DNA from: Frigidibacter mobilis
Lineage (GTDB): Bacteria; Pseudomonadota; Alphaproteobacteria; Rhodobacterales; Rhodobacteraceae
DNA: 64,000 bases
Assembly (NCBI RefSeq): GCF_001620265.1
Contig: NZ_CP012661.1
Span: 2,046,001-2,110,000, forward strand
Direction of reading: 5' to 3'
Each line of letters begins with the position of its first letter. Within the stretch, counting starts at the first letter, position 1. A model generated the notes under the pieces. It was given only the letters and a program-made list of their open reading frames with translations. It did no database searches and was not told the origin of the DNA. Made by a program: the position numbers and the translations under genes. Below are positions 37,669-46,660 of this stretch, piece after piece.

Positions 37669-39038
37669 TTACATCAACTTGCGGCGGCGTGTCACGCGGA
37701 TATCCAGCTCGGTGATCTTCTTGCGCAAGGTATTGCGGTTGATCCCCAGCAGATCGGCACATTTGGCCTGATTTCCGGCAGTGGCATCCAGCGCAATCTC
37801 GATCAGCGGCATTTCCACCTCGCGCAGGATGCGTCCATAGAGCCCCGGCGGCGGCAGCGCGCCGCCATGCAGGTCGAAATAGCGCTTGAGGTGCTTGGCG
37901 ACCGAGGCCGACAGCCGGTCTCCCTCGCCGCCGCCCTTCATCGGCTCCATCGCCGGCTGGTTACCCAGGATCGCCTCGACCTCGGATCGGCCGATCTCTT
38001 CCTCGGGCGAGGTGACCAGCAGGCGGCGGACGGTGTTTTCCAGCTGGCGCACGTTGCCGGGCCAGCTATAGGCGCGGATCAGTTCCATCGCCTCGGCATT
38101 CAGCCGGCGCAGGGCAAAGCCCTCGCGCTCGCCCCGGGTCAGGAAATGCTCGGCCAGCGCCGGGATGTCATCGACCCGCTCGCGCAGCGAGGGCACGGCA
38201 AGCGTCACGCCGCCAAGCCGATAGAACAGGTCCTGGCGGAAGCCGCCCCCCTCCATCCGCCGGCCAAGGTCGACCTGGCTGGTGGCCATGATCCGCGGCG
38301 CGTTGCTGCCAAGCGTGTCCAGCAGCCGCACGATGCGGCCCTGCGCCTCGTCGTCGAAATCGCCGACCTCGTCGAACACCAGGCTGCCGCCCCGCGCCCG
38401 GGCGATCAGCGCCGAGGGGCCGTCGGCGCCCTGCAGGTCCTGCGCCTGCGCCACCACGAAAGGCAGGGTCCGCCGGTCGGAAAAGTCGTGGATCGCGCGG
38501 GCGATCAGCGATTTGCCGGTGCCACTCTCGCCGGTGATGAGCACCGCAAGGTCGGTGTTCATCACCCGCGCCACCAGCCGGTACAGCGCCTGCATCGCCG
38601 GGGTGCGACCGACCAGCGGCAGATCGTCCCCGGCTCGGCCCGCGGCTCGGCAGGCTTGGCGGGCACGGCGCGGCGCTTTTGCTCCAGCGCGCGGGCGGCG
38701 CGCTTCATCAGGTCGGGCAGATCGAAGGGCTTGGGCAGGTAGTCATAGGCCTCGGCCTCGGCGGCCTGGATCGCGGTCATGATCGTGTTCTGCGCCGAGA
38801 TCACGATCACCGGCAGGCCCGGCCGCTCCTTGGCGATCCGCGGCAGCGCCTCCAGCCCGTTGCCATCGGGCATGATGACGTCGGAGATGACCAGATCGCC
38901 CTTCCCCTCCTCGACCCAACGCATCAGCGTCATCAGCGACGAGGTCGCATGCACCTTGCAACCGGCGCGGGTCAGCGCCTGGGTCAGCACGGTGCGGATC
39001 GTGCGGTCGTCATCTGCGACAAGAACGGTGCCGTCCAT
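37669..39038 (-). CDS. ntrC: NtrC nitrogen regulator, frame broken near 38630, GAFTGA-less
   Basis: This is the response regulator for nitrogen limitation, paired with NtrB. The receiver ([18 protein letters not shown], phospho-acceptor in [17 protein letters not shown]) is in one frame. The AAA+ part ([40 protein letters not shown]) and Fis helix-turn-helix ([20 protein letters not shown]) are in the next. One more base in the C run 38628-38631 (G on the coding strand) joins them into 456 residues. The GAFTGA loop is deleted, as known for Rhodobacter capsulatus NtrC, which works with the housekeeping sigma factor. It follows ntrB by 13 bp. Confidence 0.88.
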
Positions 39039-39051
39039 TGGTCAGTCTCTC

Positions 39052-40164
39052 CTACGGGGTCTCTGCGCCATCCCCATCGGTGCCTTTTGGCGCGATGGGC
39101 AGCGAAATGCGGAAAACGGTCTTGCCGGGGACGGAATCGACACTGATCCAGCCGCCGTGGTCGGAAATGATCTTCGACACCAGCGCGAGGCCGAGGCCGG
39201 TGCCATTCTCGCGCCCCGACACGAAGGGCTCGAAGATCTCCGAGGCGATGTCGGGCGCGATGCCGGGGCCGTTGTCGATGATCTCGACCTGCAGCGGCAC
39301 CGCGCGCCCCGTGCCATCGCGCCGGCGCAGGCGCAGCGACAGGTCATAGAAGGTGTGGATGCGGATCACCCCGGGATTGCCCTTCGACGCCTCGGCGGCA
39401 TTTTTAAGAAGGTTCAGGAAAACCTGAAGCAACTGGTCGCCATCGCCAAGCGTGGGCGGCAGCGAGGGGTCGTAATCCTCGACGATCTGCATATGCGCGG
39501 CGAAGCCGACCAGCGACGAGCGGCGGGCGCGGTCCAGCACGTCATGGATATTGACGGCGCGCTGCTCGGGCGGGCGCAGGTTGCCGAACTGCTCCACCTG
39601 TTCCAGCAGCTTCACGATCCGCCGGGTTTCCTCAACGATCAGGTCGGTCAGCTCGCGGTCTTCGGCGCTGGCGTTCATGGAGATCAGCTGCGCCGCGCCG
39701 GAAATCCCGGCCAGCGGGTTCTTGATCTCATGTGCCAGCATCTCGGCCATGCCGATCGCCGATTTCGCCGCCGATTTCACGTTCTGCGACCGGCCAAGCC
39801 GGTCCGCCAGCTCGCGCGGGGCGATGGTCAGCAGCAGCGTGTCGGGATCGTCGTTCAGCGGCGCCACCTGCAGATTGCACACCACCGGGGCGCGCTCGCC
39901 GGTGCCGACATCGACATCGTTCAGGAACAGCGCCGACTGGTTGGCCCGGGCGCGGGCGAAGACCTCTTCCAGCGGCGCATCGATGGCCAGCTTGTCCAGC
40001 ACCGGCTGGCCCTGCATCGAGCGGGTGGAGAGGTTCAGGAACGCCTCGGCCGCGGGGTTGATGGCGATCACCCGGTCAAGCCCGTCCAGCAGCAGCGCCG
40101 GCGTGGGCAGCGAGGCCCAGATCGAGCCGGGCGCGGGCAGATAGGGGGCGGGGCGCTTGGTCAT
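39052..40164 (-). CDS. ntrB: NtrB nitrogen sensor histidine kinase
   Basis: This 370-residue soluble kinase/phosphatase controls NtrC and in the family is itself controlled by PII. The PAS domain (LPTPALLLDGLDRVIAINPA) starts near residue 15. HisKA (MLAHEIKNPLAGISGAAQLI) follows, then an ATPase domain with DNGPGIAPDIASEIFEPFVS and GTGLGLALVSKI. The start ATG 40164 lies in an ATGA overlap with dusB. The C-terminus (KGTDGDGAETP) is short, as normal. Confidence 0.94.
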   Translation of the reverse strand: MTKRPAPYLPAPGSIWASLPTPALLLDGLDRVIAINPAAEAFLNLSTRSMQGQPVLDKLAIDAPLEEVFARARANQSALFLNDVDVGTGERAPVVCNLQVAPLNDDPDTLLLTIAPRELADRLGRSQNVKSAAKSAIGMAEMLAHEIKNPLAGISGAAQLISMNASAEDRELTDLIVEETRRIVKLLEQVEQFGNLRPPEQRAVNIHDVLDRARRSSLVGFAAHMQIVEDYDPSLPPTLGDGDQLLQVFLNLLKNAAEASKGNPGVIRIHTFYDLSLRLRRRDGTGRAVPLQVEIIDNGPGIAPDIASEIFEPFVSGRENGTGLGLALVSKIISDHGGWISVDSVPGKTVFRISLPIAPKGTDGDGAETP

Positions 40165-41201
40165 GCGGCGGCCCTTTCGGCATCGGCTTCGGCCCGGGCT
40201 TCGGCCAGCGCCTCGCTTTGGGCATCGGTCGCCGCGAATCCGCTGCGGATCAGCGCCAGCGCCGCCGCGGGATCGGGCGCCACCATCAGCGCGGGGCGCA
40301 GGCCGGGCTCCGCCCCCGCCACATCGGCATACCAGCCCAGATGCTTGCGTGCGATGCGCAGGCCAAGATCGCGGCCGTAAAAGCCCAGCATCGCCTCGTA
40401 ATGCTCGGCCACCAGATCGGCGCGGGCAGCCCCGTAGGGCACCGCCGGCGCCGGGGTGCCGTGCAGCGCATGGGCGATCTCGGCCAGCCTCCAGGGCGCG
40501 CCCTGCGCCCCACGCCCGACCATCACCCCCGCCGCACCCGACTGCGCCAGCGCCTGCCGCGCCGCCGCAACACTGGCAATGTCGCCATTCGCCACCACCG
40601 GGATCGTCACCGCCCCGCGCACCGCGGCAATCGCCGCCCAATCGGCGCGGCCCTTGTAGAACTGCATCCGGGTGCGGCCATGCACCACCACCATCCGCAC
40701 GCCCGCCGCCGCGGCCCGGCGCGCCAGATCGGCGGCATTCAGGCAATCGCTGTCCCAGCCAAGCCGCATCTTCAGCGTCACCGGCACCGAAACCGCGCCC
40801 ACCACCGCCTCGATCAGCCGCAGCGCATGGTCCGGTACCCGCATCAGCGCCGAACCGGACAGCCCGCCCGTTACCTTCTTGGCGGGGCAGCCCATGTTGA
40901 TGTCGATGATCTGTGCGCCAAGGCCTGCGACCAGCCGCGCCGCCTCGGCCATCGGCCCCGGCTCGCGCCCCGCCAGCTGCACCGAAGTCAGCCCCGCCGA
41001 GCCGAGCCCGAGGTCGACCCGGGCCCTGGCCTGCACCGAGGGACGGGCGGTGACCATCTCGCCGCTCGCCACCATTTCCGACACGACAAGCCCCGCGCCA
41101 AAGCGCGCCACCAGCCGCCGGAACGGCAGATCGGTGATGCCGGCCATCGGGGCCAGCATCACCGGCGGGTCGAGCGAGAGGTTTGCCACCTGAATGGACA
41201 A
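40161..41201 (-). CDS. dusB: tRNA-dihydrouridine synthase DusB (NifR3)
   Basis: This flavoenzyme of about 346 residues reduces uridines in tRNA. The FMN-barrel pattern is clear: LAPMAGITDLPFRRLVARFG near residue 17, DINMGCPAKKVTGGLSGSAL with the catalytic cysteine, KMRLGWDSD, VHGRTRMQFYKG and VVANGDI. The conserved protein begins at a TTG (41201), with AGGATTAGG upstream. ATG codons further upstream fall in the divergent promoter region and are less likely. It leads the nifR3-ntrBC operon, as in Rhodobacter. Confidence 0.92.
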   Translation of the reverse strand: MSIQVANLSLDPPVMLAPMAGITDLPFRRLVARFGAGLVVSEMVASGEMVTARPSVQARARVDLGLGSAGLTSVQLAGREPGPMAEAARLVAGLGAQIIDINMGCPAKKVTGGLSGSALMRVPDHALRLIEAVVGAVSVPVTLKMRLGWDSDCLNAADLARRAAAAGVRMVVVHGRTRMQFYKGRADWAAIAAVRGAVTIPVVANGDIASVAAARQALAQSGAAGVMVGRGAQGAPWRLAEIAHALHGTPAPAVPYGAARADLVAEHYEAMLGFYGRDLGLRIARKHLGWYADVAGAEPGLRPALMVAPDPAAALALIRSGFAATDAQSEALAEARAEADAERAAA

Positions 41202-41421
41202 TTGCCTAATCCTTGTGCGGTCGGTTTGAGCTACTGCCTTACCCGGGGAATCGCAATCTCTGGCCGGCCCGGGCGCGGCCAAAATTATCATATGCACATT
41301 TTTTAGGCCGATATGCACAGTCCCTCATCATCGGCTGCCGCCGGGCGACGTGTGACACCCCGCCGCGCCGCTTGCCCGGCCTCCGAGGCTCCGTTACAGC
41401 AGGGCCCCGGAGGACGGCAAT
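41202..41421. promoter_or_regulatory. divergent promoter region of dusB-ntrBC and ispDF with repeated TATGCACA
   Basis: This 220-bp gap between divergent genes contains an AT-rich core near 41280-41320. TATGCACA occurs twice as direct repeats (41291-41298 and 41312-41319), 21 bp apart, about two helical turns. On the minus strand TATGATAAT (41292-41284) resembles a -10 box for dusB. A strong GGAGG ribosome-binding site precedes ispDF at 41422. Confidence 0.4.
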
Positions 41422-42563
41422 ATGACAACCGCGGCAATCATCGTGGCGGCAGGGCGCGGCACCCGCGCGGGCGGCCCCGAACCCAAGCAATGGCAGCGCC
41501 TCGCCGGAGTGCCGTTGCTGCGGCATACCGTCGAGGCCTTCGCCGGGATCGGCCGCACCGTGCTGGTGCTGCACCCGAGGACATGGCCCGCGGCATTGCC
41601 GAATTTGCAGGCGAGGTGGTGCTGGTTGCCGGCGGCGCCACCCGCAGCGCCAGCGTGAGGGCGGCGCTGGATCTGCTGGAGGGCTCGGGCGTGACGCGCG
41701 TGCTGATCCAGGACGGCGCCCGCCCGCTGACCAGCCCCGCCCTGATCGCCCGCGTGCTGGCGGCGCTGGACCATGCCCCCGGTGCCGCCCCGGCGCTGCC
41801 GGTAACCGATGCGCTCTGGACCGGGACCGCGGGCCTTGTCTCGGGCACCCGCGACCGCGACGGCCTGTTTCGCGCCCAGACCCCGCAGGGCTTCGACCTG
41901 GCCGCGATCATCGCCGCCTATCGCTCCGGCCCGCCCGAGGCGCTTGACGACGTGGCCATCGCCCGCGCCGCCGGGCTTGACGTGGCCATCGTCGAGGGCG
42001 AGGAGGAGAACCTCAAGATCACCTATCCGGGCGATTTCGTCCGGGCCGAGGCGATCCTGCGCAACCGGAAAGGGGCACCGCATATGGATGTCAGGTTGGG
42101 AAACGGCTTTGACGTGCACGCCTTCTGCGAAGGCGACCATGTCATGCTCTGCGGTGTGAAGGTGCCGCATGGCCGCGGCCTTCTGGGCCATTCCGATGCC
42201 GATGTCGGCATGCACGCGCTGACCGACGCGATCTATGGCGCGCTGGCGGCCGGCGATATCGGCCGGCATTTCCCCCCCTCCGAGCCGGAATGGAAGGGTG
42301 CGGCCAGCGAGATCTTCCTGGCCCATGCCGCCGCGCTGGCACGGGATCGCGGCTATGCGATCGGCAATGTCGACGTGACACTGATCTGCGAGCGGCCCAA
42401 GGTGGGGCCCCATGCCGCAGCGATGAGCGCGGAACTGGCGCGCATCCTGGGGATTGCCGAGGATAGGGTATCGGTCAAGGCCACCACCTCCGAACGGCTG
42501 GGCTTCACCGGCCGCGAGGAAGGCATCGCCGCCATTGCCACCGCGACCCTGGTCGCAGGCTGA
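41422..42563 (+). CDS. ispDF: bifunctional IspD-IspF (isoprenoid MEP pathway), frame broken near 41578
   Basis: This fused enzyme makes CDP-methylerythritol (IspD half) and the cyclodiphosphate (IspF half). IspD starts [15 protein letters not shown] and includes [13 protein letters not shown] and [11 protein letters not shown]. IspF starts about codon 221 with [11 protein letters not shown] and has [20 protein letters not shown] and the [18 protein letters not shown] end. The frame breaks in CACCCGAGGAC (about 41576-41580); one extra G (HPEDMARGI) gives 380 residues. The pathway is normally essential, so a real null is unlikely. It leads the pgpA-pncC operon. Confidence 0.9.
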
Positions 42564-42575
42564 GAGGAACTGCGC

Positions 42576-43139
42576 ATGGAACGTGAGACGCTGGAAGAAC
42601 GGCTGGACCCGAACCCGCCGAAAAAGCTGCGCCGCGGACACTGGACGCCGGCGCTGGCCGTGGCGACGGTGGGGGGCCTTGGCTACCTGCGCCCTGCCCC
42701 CGGCACCTGGGCCTCGGCCGTCGCCATCGGCGCGGGGATCGTGCTGCACGGGTTCGGCCATGTCTGGCTGCTGCTGGCGGCGACGCTGCTGGCGACCGCC
42801 GCGGGCTTCTGGGCCTGCGGGCGGGTGCTGGCGGACCGGCCGGGCGAGGACCCCTCGGAAGTGGTGATCGACGAGGTGGCGGGGCAATGGATCGCGCTGC
42901 TGTTTCCCTCGGCCGGGTTCTGGCTGATGGGGCTGGATAGCTGGCACTTCCCCTATCCGGGCTGGGTCGCCGCCTTCCTGTTCTTCCGACTGTTCGACAT
43001 CTGGAAACCCTGGATCATCGGCCGCGCGGATCGGCGCGCCGACGGGCCGGGGATCATGCTCGACGACATCCTTGCCGGGCTCTTCGCAGGCATCGCCACG
43101 ATGATCGCCGCCGGCATCTCGCACGGGCTGCTGATGTGA
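42576..43139 (+). CDS. pgpA: phosphatidylglycerophosphatase A
   Basis: This 187-residue inner-membrane phosphatase converts phosphatidylglycerol phosphate to phosphatidylglycerol. Visible family motifs are [28 protein letters not shown] and [20 protein letters not shown], with three or four membrane segments between them. It lies 12 bp after ispDF and its stop overlaps the pncC start, so the three are one operon. Length and motifs are normal. Confidence 0.9.
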   Translation: MERETLEERLDPNPPKKLRRGHWTPALAVATVGGLGYLRPAPGTWASAVAIGAGIVLHGFGHVWLLLAATLLATAAGFWACGRVLADRPGEDPSEVVIDEVAGQWIALLFPSAGFWLMGLDSWHFPYPGWVAAFLFFRLFDIWKPWIIGRADRRADGPGIMLDDILAGLFAGIATMIAAGISHGLLM

Positions 43140-43606
43140 GCCGCGCCGCCAGCCTTCTTGCCGCCGCCCGCGCCGCCGGCCTGACCATCGCCACCGCCGA
43201 AAGCTGCACCGGCGGGCTGATCTCGGGCGCGATCACCGAGGTGGCGGGCTCGTCGGACATCTTCGACCGCGGCTTCGTCACCTATTCCAACGCCGCCAAG
43301 CAGGCGATGCTGGGCGTGCGCGCCGAGACCCTGGCCGAACATGGCGCGGTCAGCGAGGCGGTGGCGCTGGAAATGGCGGTGGGCGCGCTGATCGGATCGA
43401 CGGCGGACCTCGCCGTCTCCGTCACCGGCATCGCCGGGCCCGGCGGGTCGGAGCACAAGCCCGAGGGCCGCGTCTGCTTCGGCCTCGCCCGCCGCGGCGG
43501 CGAGACCCATGTGGAAACCGTGGAATTCGGCGCCCTCGGCCGCGGCGCGGTGCGCGCGGCCACTGTCGATCATGCGCTGGACCTGCTGATCGGCGCCGCC
43601 GGATAG
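43136..43606 (+). CDS. pncC: CinA-family nicotinamide-nucleotide amidohydrolase
   Basis: This 156-residue protein matches the C-terminal CinA (PncC) domain. [20 protein letters not shown] lies near residue 18, with [15 protein letters not shown] and [19 protein letters not shown] after it. The enzyme deamidates NMN to nicotinate mononucleotide in the pyridine nucleotide cycle. The N-terminal MoCF-like half of full CinA is absent, which is common. It ends the ispDF operon and is followed by a strong hairpin. Confidence 0.88.
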   Translation: MSRAASLLAAARAAGLTIATAESCTGGLISGAITEVAGSSDIFDRGFVTYSNAAKQAMLGVRAETLAEHGAVSEAVALEMAVGALIGSTADLAVSVTGIAGPGGSEHKPEGRVCFGLARRGGETHVETVEFGALGRGAVRAATVDHALDLLIGAAG

Positions 43607-43611
43607 CAAGA

Positions 43612-43628
43612 GGGGGGCGCTGCCCCCC
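43612..43628. terminator. GC hairpin between convergent pncC and lipA
   Basis: GGGGGGC (43612-43618) pairs perfectly with GCCCCCC (43622-43628) around GCT. It is placed between the two convergent stop codons (43606 and 43654). It has no T tract. Confidence 0.5.
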
Positions 43629-43653
43629 GTCCTGCGGACTCCCCCCTTCGCCC

Positions 43654-44613
43654 TCAGGCCCCCGCGCCCAGCCTTTCCAGCCGCGCCGCGCGCATCCGCG
43701 CGAAATCGTCGCCCGCGTGGTAGGAGGAGCGGGTCAACGGCGTGGCCGAGACCATCAGGAAGCCCTTGCCATAGGCAGCCTTCTCATAGGCGGCGAATTC
43801 CTCGGGCGGCACGAAGCGGGCGACGCGGTGATGCTTGGGCGTAGGCTGCAGATACTGGCCGATGGTCAGGAAATCCACATCGGCGGCGCGCATGTCATCC
43901 ATCACCTGCCGCACCGCCGGGCCCTCTTCGCCAAGGCCAACCATGATCCCCGATTTGGTGAACATGGTCGGATCGAGTTCCTTCACCCGCTGCAGCAGCC
44001 GCAACGAGTGGAAATAGCGCGCGCCGGGGCGTACCTCGGGGTAGAGGCCAGGCACGGTTTCAAGGTTGTGGTTGAACACGTCAGGCCGCGCCGCCACCAC
44101 GGTTTCCAGCGCCGAGGGCGCGCATTTCAGGAAATCGGGTACCAGCACCTCGATGGTGGTGCCGGGGGCGCGGTGGCGCACGGCGCGGATGGTCTGGGCG
44201 AAGTGGTCGGCGCCGCCATCCTCCAGATCGTCGCGGTCGACCGAGGTGATGACCACATGCTTCAGCCCCAGCGTGGCGACGGCATGGGCGACTCGCCCCG
44301 GCTCGAAGGCATCCAGCGTCTGCGGCTTGCCGGTGGCGACGTTGCAGAAGGTGCAGCCGCGGGTGCAGATCTCGCCCATGATCATCATGGTGGCGTGGCC
44401 CTGACTCCAGCATTCGCCCACGTTCGGGCAGCCGGCCTCTTCGCAGACCGTGACCAGCCGGTTCGCCTTCAGGATGTCGCGCGTATCCTTGTAGCCCTGC
44501 GAGACCGGCGCCTTGACGCGGATCCATGCGGGCTTCTTGGGCTGCTCCTGATCGGGGCGGTGCGCCTTTTCGGGGTGGCGCTGGTCGGGAATGGTCAGAT
44601 CGCGGGGGGACAT
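43654..44613 (-). CDS. lipA: lipoyl synthase
   Basis: This 319-residue radical-SAM enzyme inserts two sulfurs into protein-bound octanoyl groups. The auxiliary cluster motif [12 protein letters not shown] uses C57, C62 and C68. The SAM cluster motif CTRGCTFC uses C83, C87 and C90. A conserved RSSYH near the C-terminus supplies the last serine ligand. ATG 44613 has an AGGAG site 8 bases away. It is monocistronic and divergent from the peroxiredoxin gene. Confidence 0.95.
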   Translation of the reverse strand: MSPRDLTIPDQRHPEKAHRPDQEQPKKPAWIRVKAPVSQGYKDTRDILKANRLVTVCEEAGCPNVGECWSQGHATMMIMGEICTRGCTFCNVATGKPQTLDAFEPGRVAHAVATLGLKHVVITSVDRDDLEDGGADHFAQTIRAVRHRAPGTTIEVLVPDFLKCAPSALETVVAARPDVFNHNLETVPGLYPEVRPGARYFHSLRLLQRVKELDPTMFTKSGIMVGLGEEGPAVRQVMDDMRAADVDFLTIGQYLQPTPKHHRVARFVPPEEFAAYEKAAYGKGFLMVSATPLTRSSYHAGDDFARMRAARLERLGAGA

Positions 44614-44818
44614 GGGCTTTCTCCTGCCGTTGCACCGGCAATAGCAAATCGCAACGCGAATGGCAAAGCCGCTGCGGGGCCTGCAAGGCGGCCATGCGCC
44701 CTGCATCTTGCTGCCAGCGCATTGCGGCATCGCGGCATCGGAGTTACATTGATTCTAAGGGGAGGATCGCGGGGCCAGCCGGCTCGTCGCACCATCACAT
44801 GCAAACAGGAGAGACCCG

Positions 44819-45367
44819 ATGCAACCCGGAGCCAAGCTTCCCGATGTCACCTTCCGCACCCGCGTGCGCGACGAGTCCATCGGCGGCCCAAACCCCTATC
44901 GCTGGGAAGAACTGACCACCGCCGACTACTTCGCCGGCAAGCGCGCGGTGCTGTTCGCGCTGCCCGGCGCCTTCACCCCCACCTGCTCGACCTTCCAGTT
45001 GCCGGGCTTCGAGAACGGCTTTGCCGAGTTCCAGGCGCAGGGGATCGACGCGATCTATTGCCTGTCGGTGAACGATGCCTTCGTGATGAACCAGTGGGCG
45101 AAGGCGCAGGGCCTGGCCAATGTGCAGGTGATCCCCGACGGCTCGGGCGAGTTCACCCGCCGCGTGGGGATGCTGGTGCGCAAGGACAACCTCGGTTTCG
45201 GCCTGCGCAGCTGGCGCTATGCCGCGGTCATCAACGATGGCCGCGTCGAGGCGTGGTTCGAGGAACCGGGGCTGTGCGACAACCACGGCGAGGACCCTTA
45301 CGGCGTGTCGAGCCCGGAATCGGTGCTGGCTTGGCTGCGCGATTCGGCGCAGGAGCAGGCGGCGTAA
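44819..45367 (+). CDS. Prx5-type peroxiredoxin
   Basis: This 182-residue thiol peroxidase of the Prx5 class reduces hydrogen and alkyl peroxides. The peroxidatic cysteine C56 is in the signature PGAFTPTCS. The substrate-pocket region (IYCLSVNDAFVMNQWAK) and a C-terminal SPESVLAWL follow. A further cysteine in EEPGLCDNHGEDPYGV could be the resolving one. It has a strong AGGAG site. The neighbourhood (OxyR and catalase downstream) supports a peroxide-defence role. Confidence 0.88.
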   Translation: MQPGAKLPDVTFRTRVRDESIGGPNPYRWEELTTADYFAGKRAVLFALPGAFTPTCSTFQLPGFENGFAEFQAQGIDAIYCLSVNDAFVMNQWAKAQGLANVQVIPDGSGEFTRRVGMLVRKDNLGFGLRSWRYAAVINDGRVEAWFEEPGLCDNHGEDPYGVSSPESVLAWLRDSAQEQAA

Positions 45368-45449
45368 GCGAGCGCCCCCTTCGGCACCTCGCTGCCCTTG
45401 GCGAAGGCCACCGCCTTCGCCATGCTGTGCCATAACCGTTTGCACCGGA

Positions 45450-45499
45450 CGGCCCCCAAAGGGGCCGACCAGCGCCCGCCCCGCCTCTGGCGGGCGCTG
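45450..45499. terminator. two hairpins between the convergent peroxiredoxin and oxyR genes
   Basis: CGGCCCC/GGGGCCG (45450-45456 with 45461-45467, loop CAAA) is followed at once by the perfect 11-bp stem CAGCGCCCGCC/GGCGGGCGCTG (45470-45480 with 45489-45499). Both stand between the stops at 45367 and 45602. There is no T tract. The rest of the 234-bp gap shows no gene. Confidence 0.5.
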
Positions 45500-45601
45500 T
45501 CCTCAGTCGGTCTCTCGCTGCCAGCGATTCTGGGTGAGCGGTCCCGCACGGGCGGGGCGAGGCAGTGCCTCGCCTTTGTCCGCCCGAACTGAGCGACCCC
45601 C

Positions 45602-46561
45602 TCACCCTCGCGGCACCAGCCGCTGCGCCTCCCCCAGCAGCCCCGCCCCCGCCCCCGCCAGGAGCCGTGCCAGGGCCGGAACCCAGGGCTCCTCGCCGAT
45701 CGCGGCGCGGCGGACCAGCCGCACCTGGCGGGACGGCTCTGGTGCGGCAAAACGCATCAGCGCCATCTGCGGAGCAGCGGCGGATTCGGCTCGCGCTGCC
45801 GCCTCTGGCACGAAGGTCAGCCCCATCCCTGCCGCGACCAGCCCGCACAGCGTGGCCAGCGACGAGGCGCCCAGGTCGATCCGCGCCCGCCCTGCCCCCG
45901 GGCCGCCCCCCATCCGCCGCCGGTCCAGCGCGCAGACCTCCAGCGCCTGATCGGCAAGGCAATGCCCCTCGTCCAACAGCAGAAGCTGGTCTGGGTCGAG
46001 CGACACGGGGCGCAGCGCCTCGGCCTGCCCGGCCAGCGCCGCCAGCCGGGCGGCGGTGCCGGCCAGCAGGAAACGGTCCTCGAACAGCGGCAGCTCGATC
46101 ATTCCCGGCCCCGGCGGCGTGGCGATCACCGCCGCATCCAGCGTACCATCCGACAATTCGCGCAGCAGCGTTTCGGTTTCCGCCTCTCGCAGCCGCAGAT
46201 CCTGCGGCAGGTCCGCCGTGCCACGCAGCGCCGCCAGCGCTGGCGGCACCAGATAGGGCGCCAACGTCGGGATCACTCCCAGCGTGACCACGCCGCCAAG
46301 CGCCCCGCGCCGGGCCGCCGCCTCCATCTCGCGCACTTCCGCCAGGATTCGCCCCGCCCGCGCCAGCACCTCATGCCCCGCCCGCGTCAGCCGCACCCCG
46401 CGCGGCAGCCGGTCCACCAGCACCAGGCCAAGCGCCCCCTCCAGCTCTCGGATCTGCATCGACAGCGCCGGCTGGGTCACATGCACCCGCGCTGCGGCGC
46501 GGCCGAAATGCGCCTCTTCGGCGAGGGCGGTGAGGTAGGTGAGTTGGCGGAGGGTAATCAT
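45602..46561 (-). CDS. oxyR: OxyR-type LysR regulator
   Basis: This 319-residue LysR-family activator has an N-terminal winged helix (ALAEEAHFGRAAARVHVTQP, about 12-31). Its effector domain carries the pair C201 and C210 in GHCLADQALEVC. This matches the spacing of the redox-active pair of OxyR (C199/C208 in E. coli), so it should sense hydrogen peroxide by disulfide formation. It is divergent from the catalase gene, which is the expected target. Confidence 0.88.
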   Translation of the reverse strand: MITLRQLTYLTALAEEAHFGRAAARVHVTQPALSMQIRELEGALGLVLVDRLPRGVRLTRAGHEVLARAGRILAEVREMEAAARRGALGGVVTLGVIPTLAPYLVPPALAALRGTADLPQDLRLREAETETLLRELSDGTLDAAVIATPPGPGMIELPLFEDRFLLAGTAARLAALAGQAEALRPVSLDPDQLLLLDEGHCLADQALEVCALDRRRMGGGPGAGRARIDLGASSLATLCGLVAAGMGLTFVPEAAARAESAAAPQMALMRFAAPEPSRQVRLVRRAAIGEEPWVPALARLLAGAGAGLLGEAQRLVPRG

Positions 46562-46660
46562 CAGTCTTTCTTATCGAAATGCTAATAAAATGCAATTTCC
46601 AATTATTCCAGACAGCCCGCATAGTTCGCTGAGCAGAAAAGCCAAGGGAGAGGACAGCCC
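46562..46660. promoter_or_regulatory. oxyR-katA divergent promoter/operator region
   Basis: This 99-bp gap is noticeably AT-rich for the window. TATCGAAATGCTAATA (46572-46587) has TAT/ATA ends and a T-N11-A core, the LysR-type pattern. Overlapping AT-rich elements follow to about 46608. The ribosome-binding site AGGGAGAGGA precedes katA. The exact OxyR site is not certain. Confidence 0.4.

Noticed and set aside
45368..45601. Possible remnant of a gene between peroxiredoxin and oxyR
   Set aside because: Short open frames exist, but I see no conserved motif. The region is better explained by two hairpins in a convergent gap.
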